Positions 48,084 through 62,566 of a stretch of 64,000 bases of DNA are shown one piece after another. The position numbers and the translations under genes were made by a program. The notes beneath the pieces are model-generated. The model worked only from the letters and a program-made list of their open reading frames with translations. It was not told the DNA's origin and did not search any database. Position 1 is the stretch's first letter. Each line of letters begins with the position of its first letter. This DNA is from Moringa oleifera (taxonomy: Eukaryota > Streptophyta > Magnoliopsida > Brassicales > Moringaceae): NCBI GenBank assembly GCA_021397835.1, contig JAJFZO010000863.1:1054001-1118000 (forward strand), given 5' to 3'.

Positions 48084-51000
48084 ATGTGTATATTGTGTGT
48101 GATTCAAAAGTGGTCTCGCCGGGTTGCTACGATGCTGCCTTGGTTAGTTATTCCGCTAATAGGACTATGGGCTCTCTCTCAGCTTTTGCCACCTGCTTTT
48201 CGATTTGAGATTACGTCACCGAGGCTGGCTTGCGTTTTTGTGCTTTTGGTCACTCTCTTTTGGTATGAGATTTTGATGCCTCAGCTGTCTGCTTGGCGGC
48301 TGCGCAGAAATGCACGTCTCAGGGAGAGAAAGAGGTTTGAAGCTATTGAATTGCAGAAGCTTCGGAAAACAGCAACAAGACGTTGTCGCAATTGCCTGAC
48401 TCCTTATAGGGATCAGAATCCAGGTGGAGGTCGATTTATGTGCTCCTATTGTGGGCATATTTCCAAGAGACCAGTTCTGGACTTGCCTGTGCCACCTGGG
48501 CTGGGTATTTCAAATTCTGGGATTATCAAGGATCTTGTTGGTAAGGGGGGCAAGATGTTGAATGGAAAAGGGTGGACTGAGAATGGGTGGACTTGTGGGC
48601 AGGATTGGTTGGAAAGTGGTAACTGGGTTAGTGGGCCTATTCCAGGGAAGTCTGCTTATTTGCGGAAGAATGGGAGCAGTATTTTTGGAGGAGATGAGCA
48701 TTGTTTGGCTGAAAAATCTTATTCAGGTGTTGTTATTTTCGCGTGCAAGCTACTAACATCTTTTTTCTTGAGCATTAGGTGGCTTTGGAGAAAGATTTTT
48801 AGGATTAGTTCATCTGGAGATGAATCTTCAGCTGACGCAGAGCAGAGGGGGATGCTTACTAAGAGGGGTGAGAATGGGTCAAACTTTCACGAGAGTAGAG
48901 GAGAGAAAGCACGCAGAAAAGCGGAAGAAAAGAGACAAGCTAGGTTAGAGAAGGAGCTTCTAGAGGAGGAAGAGAGAAAGCAGAGAGAGGAGGTTTCAAG
49001 GCTGGTAGAGGAACGGAGAAGACTGAGGGATGAGAAAATGGAAGCTGAAAAGGATCACAGTAAATCCTCACCTCCGGCAAAGGAGAAAGATAGTAAGAAG
49101 GAAGCTGAGAGGAAGCGTCAGGAGAGAAGGAAAGAGAAAGATAAGGGTTCTAGTAAGAGCAATTCTGATGCTGAAGAGCTTGAAAAGAGAGCCGGCAAGG
49201 AATCTGAGCGGAGGCGTGACCTTGACAAGAAGAGTGAGATTGATCGCCGGGAACATCAGAAACCTGGAACAGAGAGTATCAAATGCCAGAGTACAGAAGT
49301 AGGACATGGACATGGAAAGAACTGTTCTGCAAATAGTGTTAACCGGGTAAATACTGGTAATAGGTATCTTGATCGTATGAAGGGTACATTTTTGTCTTCT
49401 TCTAAGGCTTTTAGTGGAGGTAGTTTCTTTGGAAAGGGTGCTAACACTCCTGTTACTGTTGCAAAAGAAAACAAGTCTAACAGTTCTATAGATCATGTCC
49501 ATACTTCTACCCATAGAAGAGATTTCTATCCGCCTGAGCGTGTAGCTGGGAAATCACTTGTGAATGCAGATGATAAGAGCATCAGCCGTCCTGTAAGTGC
49601 ACTTACTTCCTGTTCATTGGTTTTTACTTTATAATTCTGATGGAAACTTTTAACTTGCTTATATAGAAATTGTATATGTCTAGTGTTTATTCTTTTTTAC
49701 AATATCTCATGCTGTTCCATGTTGATTGAAGTTAATATCCGAAGATTGATCAATTTGATGGACTGTCTGAGCTTCTTTTTGCTGATAGTTTCATCTTTAG
49801 TACTATATTATGTTTGATGTGTTAAGGAAGTATAAGAAAAAGACATTATGTTTGATGTGTGAAGCAAGTATAAGAAAAAGATGTTATGTTTTAAGTTACT
49901 GCTTTTCGCTACTAGTTATGCCTGATGCTCCCGTATGGCTTGTCTAAGTTGTTACTTGTTTCTAGCTTGCTGGCTCCTTAAGAAGATGATTTGTGGTGTA
50001 TCATGAAAAAAGAAATCTGGAGAAGGAAAACAGCATTATAACATTGAGCTTTTTCACTGCAGGTGCTTTCTGAACCACAACCAAGGACAGCACCAAAAAA
50101 ATCATGGCAACAACTATTTACTCGTTCGTCATCCATTCCTGCATCCTCTAATGTAAATGTCATCAGTAGACCAATTTCCAAGCTCCAAGCAGATGTTCAG
50201 AGTCCACAGTTACCCAATCAATTGTCATCAATACAAACCTTTGATAATCCAATCAATTTTGGGCTGCCATCACCTTTTACTTTATCTACCTACCCAAATG
50301 GATCCACCAGCAGTAGCTTAGGTTTCTCACCTGCTATTGAGCCCATTTTCCCCTGTGTTGGCGAAGGGTCTCCTGAATTTAAACCAGAAGAGCCGGAGCT
50401 TTTTGAAGATCCTTGCTATGTTCCTGATCCAGTATCCTTGCTGGGACCTGTCTCGGAGTCACTTGATAACTTTCAATTGGACCGTGGGGCTGGCTTTGTA
50501 ACTGACATGGGACTGGAAAGGCCTCGTGCTCTGAAGAATGTATCTGCTTCGTCTGAAATCAGCAAGCCATCTCCAATTGAGTCTCCTTTGTCAAAATTAC
50601 GAGTTACTGATGAAAAACATAATAGTTCTAATTGGTTCCCAAGTACTCCTAAGGGACAAGATGTTCATGCTTTTCATGGGGATGATGCAAATCCAAATGA
50701 GAAGGGAACATGGCAAATGTGGAATAGCTCTCCCCTTGGTCAGGATGGTCTTGGTTTGGTGGGTGGTCCAGCAAGCTGGCTTTTGCCCTCAGAAAGTAGG
50801 TTGAACAAAGAAGATTTTTTGCACCCTTCTTCTCAGAAAACTGTAGCATCATTGTTCTCAAAGGAGGATCCAGTGCTTCCCGGTACACATTCTCCTCAGA
50901 AAGTCTTCCTTGGAAATACTCAAAATGGTGGGGCATTCAGCCCTGTTGGTGGTTCAGGTGATCATGATCCATGGCTAAGGAATGCTTTTTTCCCACCACT

Positions 51001-53342
51001 TTCTGGCGGCAATGGGCATTTTTCTCTCAAACCGCAGGACGAAGGTACTCAGAGTGAAGTAGCATATGGGAGTCCTGGTGGATCTATTAGTGTCCATTCA
51101 TTTGAGCTGTCCCTGGCAAATACTTGGTCCAAGTAGGTGTAACACACTTCGAACCTCTAAATTTTATAGTTTGCTGATTGTTAGCTGTGTGCATAAGGCA
51201 AAGCAAGACATCTTTGATGCTGCTTTAGAAGTTTTTAGAACTATCAGAGATCTGTGCAAGTAAAATATTTGTAACCTTGGCAATAATTGTGCTAGCAAGG
51301 AAATTTCAGATGTTAGTTATCTCTGAACTTTCATCTAAACTTACAAGAAACAGGAAATAATGTGTTCCAAAGTGGTAGAAGATATAAGTAGGCTTCTATT
51401 CCTGCCTGTCATTTCTGCATACTAGGTATTACTAGGAAAAACTGACCTTGAAAAGTCAGTATATTTTGATTCCGAAGTCCTTCCACTTGTTTCGTAATTC
51501 TGAAATGCTTTCAGCCCCAACCTTTCTGGGACTGGCATGCATGTAGTGAAACTGTATCATAGTTTATGGATTTCTAGGGCTGAACCCAAACCCAAGGTTG
51601 ATGGCAGTTGCATTTTGCCTATGCCTTTCCTTTGGTTGATGTTTTACAATTGCCGTGGTTTCTTGAGCTATAAACCTCTTATTGGTTTTGGGCCTTGGTA
51701 CTTGTGTGGAAGTCTTTGCAGCTTAGTTGTTACTCAATTTCTTCCTTATGCATTTTTTCTAAGTGCTTTTTTTTATTTGGCCGCATCTGAAGCAAAATTC
51801 TGCACTGGTTCCATAAGTGTGAAAGTTAATGATCTTGTATGGATTTTGATTCTTGATTTGGACATGTAAGCAATGTAAGCAAGGATGAATTTATGTGAGA
51901 TGGTCTTGAGCATTATACTATATTTTTATTTGTTAACAGGATTTAGTTTCTAACATACCTTAATCAAATTGACACAAAATTCAGTTCTAGAATAAATCTT
52001 CTCTCCATCTCTCTCATTTGACCTCGGTCTCTCTCTCTTTCCCTCCTCCTCCTCCACTTTCACTGTCTTTTCCTCTTACGTACAACACATGCAAATTGTT
52101 TTCTAAGATAGTTCTCTTTCTCTCAAAAGAAGAGTATCTTGTTTCTTAATTTTTAGTGATATAATTTACTTCTTTGTTCTAGAAATATCTGGTTTTGGGA
52201 TAGCCATTCCTAAGTGCTTGGTAAGTCTAATTATAGGTTCCTCCTAGATGGATGGATTTGTAGCGGGTTTCAGGTTTTCTTTCGTTTCTTTTTCTTTTCT
52301 TTCTGATTAAATAGTATTACCATAGGTTCCCAGGTAAAGCACCTTCAAGATGCAGCACACAGACAAAAAAGCTTGCCCCGTGCAACTGAGTGGGAGACCC
52401 TTCCAGATTCGCAGTTCTGCATGCTTGACCATGGTTGCAACATGTGACAAACTTGTTTTTAACCCTATAATCCTTTTAATATTAAGGTTTAGGATGAGAT
52501 TGCTTAGTCTCAAATAAATTAGCGATTGCATTGCAGTGACATATCAATGAGCAAACTTTTCCCAGGGAATCATCCACTGAGGCATCTTGGTTTGATGCTT
52601 TGTCCAGTTTGCAGTGCAAACAGACATCTTGTGTTTATACATGAAAGCAGCAGATAATTATCTGAGATTATTTTCTGTGAATTTATTTAGTTTCTCCAAG
52701 CAAGTTGCTACATACTTCTGATGCTTCTTGAATTTGACAATTTGTAAAGAATCACCACAATTAACAATGTGAAAAATTAGCTTAGCATTATTTTAAGTGT
52801 ATAATTGTGAGAATCTGATTCATGTTCTATAAGCAACCACAAAATGGAGGGATGGAGGGGTGTGCATACTCTGATCATTTAAAATCTATGGATATATGTA
52901 CATGTGCATGCGTGCACGAGCTTTTGTGCCTGTCTTACCTGCTGGCTATTTGAATTAATTGGTCTAGTGGTAGGAGTCAGGTTTTTTCCTGTTTTAGTGT
53001 TGCTTGGTCCATCAGTTCAGGGATCCCTTTGTGTGGGCTTTACTTTCTTGTGCTTATGTCTTCTAGTACATGGCCTAGCCATGGGGTTGCTCTATGTGCT
53101 TAGATAAGTTCTGTTTTGTTTGGTTTTTGTTTTCTTAACATGTTTAAGGGTTGTCTGAAACCACTGTCTTTGAAGTTTGGTGATGTTAACCTGATTCTTG
53201 TTTTGTGCTTGTTTATTTCAGCAGGAAGGAATGGCCTGTGCATGGTTCATCAGAAGGAGTTGGAAAGCCGTCTGTTGCAAGACCCCCAGTTGGGGGTCTA
53301 TTTCCCAATCCAGATGTACAGTCACTGTGGTCATTTGATTGA
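48084..53342 (+). CDS. Plant NST1-like membrane/coiled-coil protein with CxxC pair (three exons)
   Basis: Exons 48084-49592, 50063-51132 and 53225-53342 (introns 470 bp and 2.09 kb, both GT-AG), 898 residues, ending PNPDVQSLWSFD. Two hydrophobic segments near the N-terminus (18-35, 49-66) and one at about 214-235 suggest a membrane protein. Between them lies C101-x2-C104-x15-C120-x2-C123 (CRNC...CSYC), likely a zinc-binding ribbon. Residues 271-395 are a highly charged coiled coil (E/K/R-rich). The rest is Ser/Pro-rich and probably disordered. The N-terminal 150 residues are nearly invariant in plant proteins annotated stress response NST1-like. That name comes from the coiled coil, and no biochemical role is established to my knowledge. 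The first intron is phase 0. The second splits a codon, and its acceptor is a tandem CAG-CAG allowing two in-frame products. Confidence 0.9.
49809..49884 (+). repeat. 38-bp tandem duplication inside intron 1
   Basis: The unit TATGTTTGATGTGTTAAGGA plus AGTATAAGAAAAAGACAT is repeated directly after 38 bp with minor changes. It is intronic and has no evident coding effect. Confidence 0.8.
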
Positions 53343-55172
53343 AAAAGGAAAAGTGACAGTTTGAGTGACTTAAATACAACCTCCTATTCTTAAGAGGCAA
53401 ATAGCTTCTTTTGGGGGAGAGTTTAGAATACTGAATGCATTGTATCTTCCTTCTCTTCTTTATGAGGGAGATTGACAGTTTACTTACATTAGCTTGGATA
53501 GGAATACACGTGGCATGCATTCACTTGTGCATCAAGTAACAGATAGGTATCACACGTTTCTTGATTCTTTTAACTTCATCAGCTGGGGGAGAGGGTGTCC
53601 GTGTTTTGAGTTAAATTTGTTATATGGCAATTGAAGCTGTTCCTCCTCTTCTTAGTTGCTTTTCATTTAATTCAAATTGAATGAATATCTAATGAGATTA
53701 CACTAATGTGGGATTCATCTATCTATTCACAAATCAGTTAATTTTAGTCTTCTCTTTAGTTTAGACTTTTTGCTCATCTGGTCTGAGAGATCCTCATGCC
53801 ACAATCAGTAGAATCAAGCTGCATAAAATTGTAGTCTTTAGAAAGTTTTTGATAGGCTTTTGATTTTTCATTGATTTTCCCCTTGGTTTAGGATGACAGC
53901 CAAGGGCAAACTTGGTGTACATTTTGCATTGTAGGAAAGATTCTGAGATCCTTTTAGTGGAGAATAGAAAAACATTGTTGGCAGCTTCTTTTTGGGCTTG
54001 AAATATCTGTGTTGTTTAGAGTTGCCAGAAATGAGCATCATCAGATCTGATGAGGTCATAAGAGTCAGATGATTAGTCTATTGGCTGGAAGGATTGAAGT
54101 GATGGATTCCTGGTTATGAATTGCAAGTTGTGTCAATGATAGTAGACATGAATCAAGAGGGTGTGTGTGGTCCATTAAGATTGCAATTTTTCTTTAGATG
54201 GGTTATGAAAATTTTATGGTGGGGAATCCTCCAGGCATGGTCAGCTGATAAGAATATTAAGCTTACAGTTGGCCTAAAAGGTGGTGGTGCGGTTGAAGTT
54301 TCTGAAATTTAAAATTGTTGGATCACAGTAATGGGCATCCTCTCTTCCAGCCCAATGCTTGCAATCGTGAACTGGTCATTAATTAATATCTTATTATAAA
54401 AGTTGGTGATGTCATTAGTGTTGACACTTGACAAGGTTGAACAGTATATTCCTACTGATTTTCAGTGAGGACGTCTATGCTGGGTCTATCATGACAATTC
54501 AGTCTCTATGAGATCGTCCATTTTATCTCCTTTTCTTGGAAGTTTTCCATTTTATCTCTTTTTCTTGGGAGTTGTCCTAGATGAGGCGCTTAGGGATTTT
54601 CAAGCATATCCTCGAATAAAACGTGACTTGTATTCAGTACCCCCGTTTGGTGGGGATGAGACAATAAGCATTTCTAGTCAAAAACAAGGAGTTGTTGAAT
54701 ATTCCTTGGTCACGGTATCTATGCGGACCCGCAAATTGTAAATTGCTAGGTTAAGGTCATCAAATTCTATTGCCAAGCCGACTTTTATGAATAAAGCAAT
54801 TAGTAAACTTTATAACCATGTTGATCATGGAACCGTCAGAAACTTTCGTTTCTATTCACAGAAGTCAGAAACTTATATTTCCATTCACAGAAATAGAAGA
54901 TACTGGCAGAAAACTCCGAAGAGCAGCCGAGCAGGGGATGCAAAGAAAAACAGAAAGAACAAAAAAAAAAAAAAAACCCATTAGTGGGCTTCCATCTCTC
55001 TCTAAACCTGCCAAATAATATAGTCATACTGATGTGTCAATCATTTTGTAGCACAACCTGACAGAAAATTTACCAATGCATTCAGCATTTAACTCAGATT
55101 GAACATTATTTATTTTGGAAACTTGAAATAAAACAGATCGAGCAGAACTTTGGCTGCTTGCCCATGAGTGAT
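53343..55172. other. 3' region of the NST1-like gene and intergenic DNA
   Basis: The 3' untranslated region probably covers the first few hundred bases. Later open stretches (53868-54059, 54121-54312, 54508-54741, 54787-55018) are short with no recognised domain. A poly-A run is at 54961-54976. Confidence 0.5.
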
Positions 55173-56702
<1,530 letters not shown>

Positions 56703-57949
56703 GACAAGTGAATATCCTGGCACATAATAGAAGCTACCTTACCTACTGTTACAGTCTATCTGATGTAGATATGTATGAAACAGGTCTGGATTCCAGAAAA
56801 AGGAAAGTTCAACCATCTCTACAGCCATCTTGCTTTGATATGACATGCCTTTTGAAATTCCCAGCCAGATTGGGCATTTGATAGCGAACTCTGAAGAACT
56901 GTAAGATAAATGTTGAATTGCTTCAGATTTAAATAAAAGCAGCTTCAATGGAGCAAAAACTTCATCAACAACAGAGGTATAGTTTTCAGCTTTGAGGCAC
57001 ATGTTTCCACATCCTCTAGCTTTGTTATGAACAAGAAAATGCTGGAGGAGAAAGAAAAAGGTTAGTATTGAATCTTTACAAAATGGAACAGAAAGCCACC
57101 AACTACAGAAATTTTAAATTTAAATTCGAATTATTCCATGCTTTACTAGTAGATGCTTACTAGTAAATGCTTATATTGTCAAATACTAATGCAACATGTC
57201 TCCAGCTGCACAGACTCGAGGAACAATTGCAAAAATCTGTTTCAAAAGAAGCTAGCAGCAACACTACTGTACCCTGTGATTACATGAAACTCGGAACCCA
57301 TATATTCAAGTAAATAACAAGAAGCAAAAAAGAAACCAAGAGACAACACAACAACTCAGCATGACGTTTTAGATCGGACATTAATCACATAATGGGCAAA
57401 GAAAAAAGAAATTCGGTGCAGTGAACAAACAAATAGCAAGCCATAGTTAGATGCCTTATTACTCTATGAGACATAGTGAAAACAACATCAACTGTATTTT
57501 AGGCTCAGAAACAGCACCAAAGGAGACTCATAGTTAACATATATTATCACATAAATTAAATAATAATACAAGAAAGCAATACCGAACTTCCCAAAACATT
57601 ACAAGACATTTACAATGATTTAGTTGGATAAGAAAAAGTATTTCACATTCCTACGCCTAAAATCACAAATCCTAAAGCAATGAGATTATCAAAGAAAATG
57701 AAATTTCTAAACACGAAATGAAGCAATCTGACCATAGGCAACCAAAGCAAAAGATCAAGTACATTACAGAGACGCTTGAAGCAGTATATTTCGACGAGGA
57801 CATTTAAAATAATTTTAAAGTTTGCCTTTTCGAAGAGATGGAGTATCTCAGATGAACGGCTATGGAAGAGGAAAAGGGGGGAATCTTAGACGTCAAGTTT
57901 ATGAAAAACTTGAGACCTTATATTCAGCCTTTTATAGCCTGTCTACTCT
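56703..57949. other. Upstream region of the CIPK pseudogene
   Basis: Non-coding in appearance. An 87-codon minus-strand open stretch (56739-57002) has no domain. It may be former leader and leader-intron sequence of the dead kinase. Confidence 0.45.
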
Positions 57950-58345
57950 ACCAACTGATTGCTTTGGCATTGGATCTTCCTGCTTGTCCCAAATTTACTA
58001 AAAAACAACATACTGTTTGACTTTGTTCATGCATTGAAGCTTGGGGCGATACGCAGTCGCACCCATTGAAGCTTCGTTTCAAGAACGCGTTAATCCAACA
58101 CGGGCCGTCTCCCAGTGACCAAACCCAACCAGGACATGACACGTTTGCAAGCGAATTTTGTACCAGATGCATTGGACATAGGTGCGACCTTCCTCGGGCG
58201 CTGTGTTTCCAAGGCTGGTCTATCGCAGGAACTAAACGACAGCCGCAAATGCATTCCTAGCAATGTCCTCCAAGAATCTGCCATGGTTCGCACACCGGTT
58301 CAGGAAGCTTTCTTGCGGGACTCCCGCCTCCCCCACAGAAAAAAA
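57950..58345. other. GC-richer island of unknown origin
   Basis: About 400 bp with clearly higher GC than both sides, ending abruptly at a poly-A run (58339-58350) followed by extremely AT-rich DNA. Both strands have open frames of 60-85 codons, but none contains a recognised domain. Possibly a promoter-proximal remnant of the dead CIPK or an inserted fragment. Confidence 0.4.
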
Positions 58346-61200
58346 AAAAATAATTCTTTTTTTAAAACATAAATAAAAAATTAAAAACTAATTTATAAAT
58401 AAAATAGAATTCATATTTATAATTAAAATTTTGGTATTCAAAAAATAATAAATTTAATCTAACTTTATCAATTTAATTTAAATTAAATTTTGTTTTAAAT
58501 AATTTAAAAAAATTAAGAGTATGTTTGTTTTTAAACGTCTCAAAGATGAATTAAATGAACTATGTACTCTTATCTTTTAAATTTAAATAATTTTTTATTA
58601 AATTTTTTTTATAAAACATTGATATTATAAATTTTTTAAAAAATACTTTTAATATTAAAAAATTTAAATTTTTTTTGTAATGATAAATTTAATTTTTTTA
58701 TATATGTGAACAAATTCAAGTTAAAATTTATTGTATAAGATTTTTAATTTAAATATCTTTAATTGATAATTTTTTATGAGATTTAATTTCGTTTAATTAG
58801 TAGATTAAGATTTGATATGTCACTTTCTAAAAATGAGAAACTAAATGGTAACATATGTTAAAAATCAAAAGTTAATAAAATTTATTTTAAAAATAAAATA
58901 AATATCATCCAAAATTTTAAAAGTATTTTTATTTGAAAATTAATTCTAAAATTTTTAAAAAATACATTCAAAATTTTTGATTTATTAATTTAGATCAAAT
59001 TAAATTTTATAAAAAATTAAAAATTCAAAAATTTAAATTGAGGATATTGTACTATGAATTTTAATTTAAAATTTATATGGATATACAGAAATATTTTCAA
59101 ACTAGTTTCACAAAAAACGTTAGTGTTTTTTTAATACTAAAAATATTTTCAAAAAAAAATCATTATTAAAAAAATTACTAAAAATTAAAAGATTGACTGA
59201 AAATAAAACGTAAAATTTATTCAAGTTGTTTTAAAGGATTTTCAACAACGAAAATCTGTTTAATATTTTTTTTTATAATAGTTTGAGTCAATATCCACTT
59301 TGATTATTTTTGATATTGTTTGGATATTAATTTTAAAAAAATATTTAAAATTTTAAATGATATTCACTTCAAAAAAATCTTTTCATTTGAAATTATAAAT
59401 TAAAAAAAGTTATCTATTAATCATCTACTTAAAAACATAATTATTATTTTTTAAAAATACAATTATAGATATAATTTTTTCTTTTTGTAATTTTATATGT
59501 GTATAACAATGGTTTATCCATTTATGAAGTAACATAGAATGGTAGAAGTACATTATCACCCTTAAATCAATCGAGCAACACTCTTTATAACTAGAGTCTT
59601 TTGGTTTACATCCTAACTTATGGGTTATTTACCTTAGGCCAGTGTCAAACCCAATTTGTTGGTAGTCTTTATAGATTATCTTTGACCTTAACCTTTTAGA
59701 AAGGCCCAAAACTTATGGGCTCTATTACTTTATTATGTGGCTATGACTTGAATGTTATGTTAATTATTAAAAAATACAAAGTAAAAAGTTTTAAGACGTA
59801 TTAATATATTATTTTTTTCAAGATCTTATTTGCTTTCTACCAATTGTGATGCATAAGAGTAAATAAATACTCTTTCAAGGTATAATAAAACTTGAGTTTA
59901 TTTTTTAAGTCGTGCGTTGATAGAAACAGCCATTCTAAAGATAGTAGATCTTTCAAGTATCAATATTTTATTTCTAGAATAATAGAATATTAGCTTTAAT
60001 CTTTGAAAATAATGTAAGTAGTAAGAAAAAATTTGCATGCAAAGGAATGGAGGGTAATAAAAGATTTTTTTGCTTAAAGAAAGCTTAAATGAATGAATCA
60101 AATGATCATAATAAAGCTCTTATATAGCTTTCTTGGTATTTTTTTTAATACCCTTGCAACTAAAGTATCTCACACAAATATGTTTATAAGTTTATTAAAG
60201 GCTTAACCGTCTACCTTTTCCATTTATGTTACAAGTATTAAGTAGTTTACATCTGGGATACATGATTGGATATTATAATGCTTCAATCACAGCATATGTA
60301 CGTTGCTTATGTAACCCAACATCTTGATATTTCAAATGTTGGGTTGAAGTTCCATCATTGGTTATACTTTCATATTGGCTTCAATCGTGTCCCCCTTGAA
60401 GTTTTTTGAAACTAAATCCTTTGTAATACGTTTTGAAGCTCATGGAGGTCATATTAGTTTTGATGAAAAAGGAAAACTCCATTGCAGTTTCTTGGCAAAT
60501 AAAAGTTGACAGGAAACTGTTGTTTCTAATGATTTGATTTTTTTCCTTGTTAATCCAGGAATTGTTTTCCATGCCTGGAAGAACATGAATTTTCTTCTAG
60601 GGTATTTAGGTTCTAGCACTGAAGTGCTTTTAATATGCGGTGCCCAAAAAATCTATGTCTAAAGGGGCATGAATTTTTCTAGGACTTGTGCATGTTTTTG
60701 ATTGTGTTCAGCGACCATTTAATGAAGAAATTTATTAAGTCATGAGATATTTGCTTAGTACCAGGTTGCTAATATAACTAGCATCTATTTCTGGGAGATA
60801 AAAGTTGCCTCTGTGCCAAGAGGGGAAAAGATCATGACAAATCATTTTAGTTTCTTAGGTTCTTTTTGTTTGCTTGTCTAGATCATACAATGTTATTCAG
60901 ATTTCATTAAGGAATTTAATTAAAATTTTAAGTATGATAAATTTTTTAGGAATTTTCTCCTACACAGTGGAGAAAATTGAATTATTACTAAAACTATGAT
61001 AAAGTTTAGGTATCTCTGTGTAAAATGTGAGCTAAAATCTATTACAAGCGCAACATGTGCCTTTTTCTTTATTGCCAAGGCTCTTATCCATATAATTTGG
61101 CATGAGAGATAGAGGTGTCTTAACGGATATGATTCCTACTGCTATCTGGTGCTATCTTAACTATTTAATATTTTCATATCTAGTGTAAACTATTTGTTGC
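58346..61200. other. AT-rich intergenic DNA
   Basis: 58346-59560 is extremely AT-rich, with phrases (AATATCTTTAATT...AAATTTAATTT) resembling 28010-28100, so probably a dispersed AT-rich repeat. 59560-61200 has more normal composition. Only 60-70-codon open stretches occur and no domain was recognised. Confidence 0.45.
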
Positions 61201-61203
61201 CAG

Positions 61204-61550
61204 GCCTTGGTTTGTGCTTCACGAGCTTGAAAGAACTAGGACTTTCTTTGCTTACTGAGGTGACTCTTTTCTATATAGTCTGCAGTTATAGAAAATGAAC
61301 TTCAATCAATCTATCAGTCTTATGAGATGCCGAGTGCAAAGTTTTACTTTAGTACATTTTAGGAACCTTGATGAAAGCTCAAAGGGAATAGGTGTTTTAT
61401 CATTGTTATTGTTATTGTTATTGCAGGATGGCAACATGGAATCTAACTATTGTCGCAAGTCAAAGTTGTGTAAGCACTGGCTAGATGTCTACCAGACATC
61501 TGGAGGCAAAGACTTCCATTCATCTAAATGGAGATTGTTATTTTCCCTTT
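61204..61550 (+). CDS. Two exon-like pieces of an unrecognised gene (partial)
   Basis: Block 1, 61204-61259, follows TTGCCAG and ends before GTGACT. Read in frame it gives LGLCFTSLKELGLSLLTE. Block 2, 61427-61550, follows a T-rich tract and TTATTGCAG and ends at a strong donor (CTTT/GTAAGT). It reads DGNMESNYCRKSKLCKHWLD and then a stretch with TSGGKDFHSSKWR. Both blocks share phase 0 at their junction, which supports splicing together. I do not recognise the family, and no further exons were found on either side, so this may be a gene fragment. The first donor is weak. Confidence 0.3.
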
Positions 61551-62566
61551 GTAAGTATGGCCCATCAACATGTTAATTCAGCTACTCTAATTTGCACCAT
61601 GCTTTTCTCATGAGAAATATATGGTTATATATATATAAAACTCTTTACTTGATAACCTTTCTTCTTCGTTGCTCTTGGTTGATGGTCAGTTCCGTATTGT
61701 TATTTCCATCACTTGCCTACATAACATGAAGTTTGACATAATTTATACTCTTATTCTGCTAGTTTTCCTTTAGTCTCAATGAGAAAAAAAGAACTTACAA
61801 ATCACACTCTCTAGTGTGAATTAAATCTATACGTAAGGCAGTTCGTATCCTTTTTCTGGTTATGCCTTTGATACTATCCTAGTTTTTGCAAGCAACAGCT
61901 ATCGGGACATATTGGACTCTAATAAGAAACCTTTTTACGATGAGGGCCTGGTAGAAGACTCAACTATCATGGATGCATGACTTATGCATTCTGTGTAATT
62001 GCCACTAATCCTTTCAATGAGACTTCTTTCTTTCTCTTTTGCATTAGAATTTAGAATTTATCTTCCTTCTGAATGATTAAATAGAAAAGGTGAATCGTGC
62101 AGTTGAATCACATCTTTAGAACTAAACATGGAAGAAGACTCAACTATCATGAACTTACAGCGATAGTTCTTCCTACTGCCCTTGTTGTAGCTCCTTGTTT
62201 TATATTTCAAAGTTTGATGTGTTGAGGCGTGCGTTAATTTCTAAGGAAATTGACAAAAATGGCACCTCTTGTTCCTTGTTTTGTAAAACAAACCATTTTT
62301 TCTAACTTTTATGTTTTTAGCACTTAAATGTACTGTGAAGACGAAAATACCCATGCTAAAGACAATAATACCCTTAAAAAGTAAATAAATTAAAAAAAAG
62401 CACACAGTATTAGTATTCTCTCTCATTGAACTTTCTCTCTCATCGAGCTTTCTCCCTCTTTGTCCAGCCTCTTTCCCCAAATTTTTTCTTCATGTTTGTA
62501 TCTAAGATCTACCTACACAGAAGCTAGAAAAGGAATCAAAAGCAAAATCAATTGATTTTGGCTAGG
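61551..62566. other. Intergenic DNA, no gene seen
   Basis: No recognised coding sequence. If the exon-like pieces at 61.2-61.5 kb are real, part of this is intron. A CT-rich stretch lies at 62415-62475. Confidence 0.4.

Noticed and set aside
49068..49514. 148-codon minus-strand frame
   Set aside because: Antisense of the K/E-rich coiled-coil exon; composition artefact.
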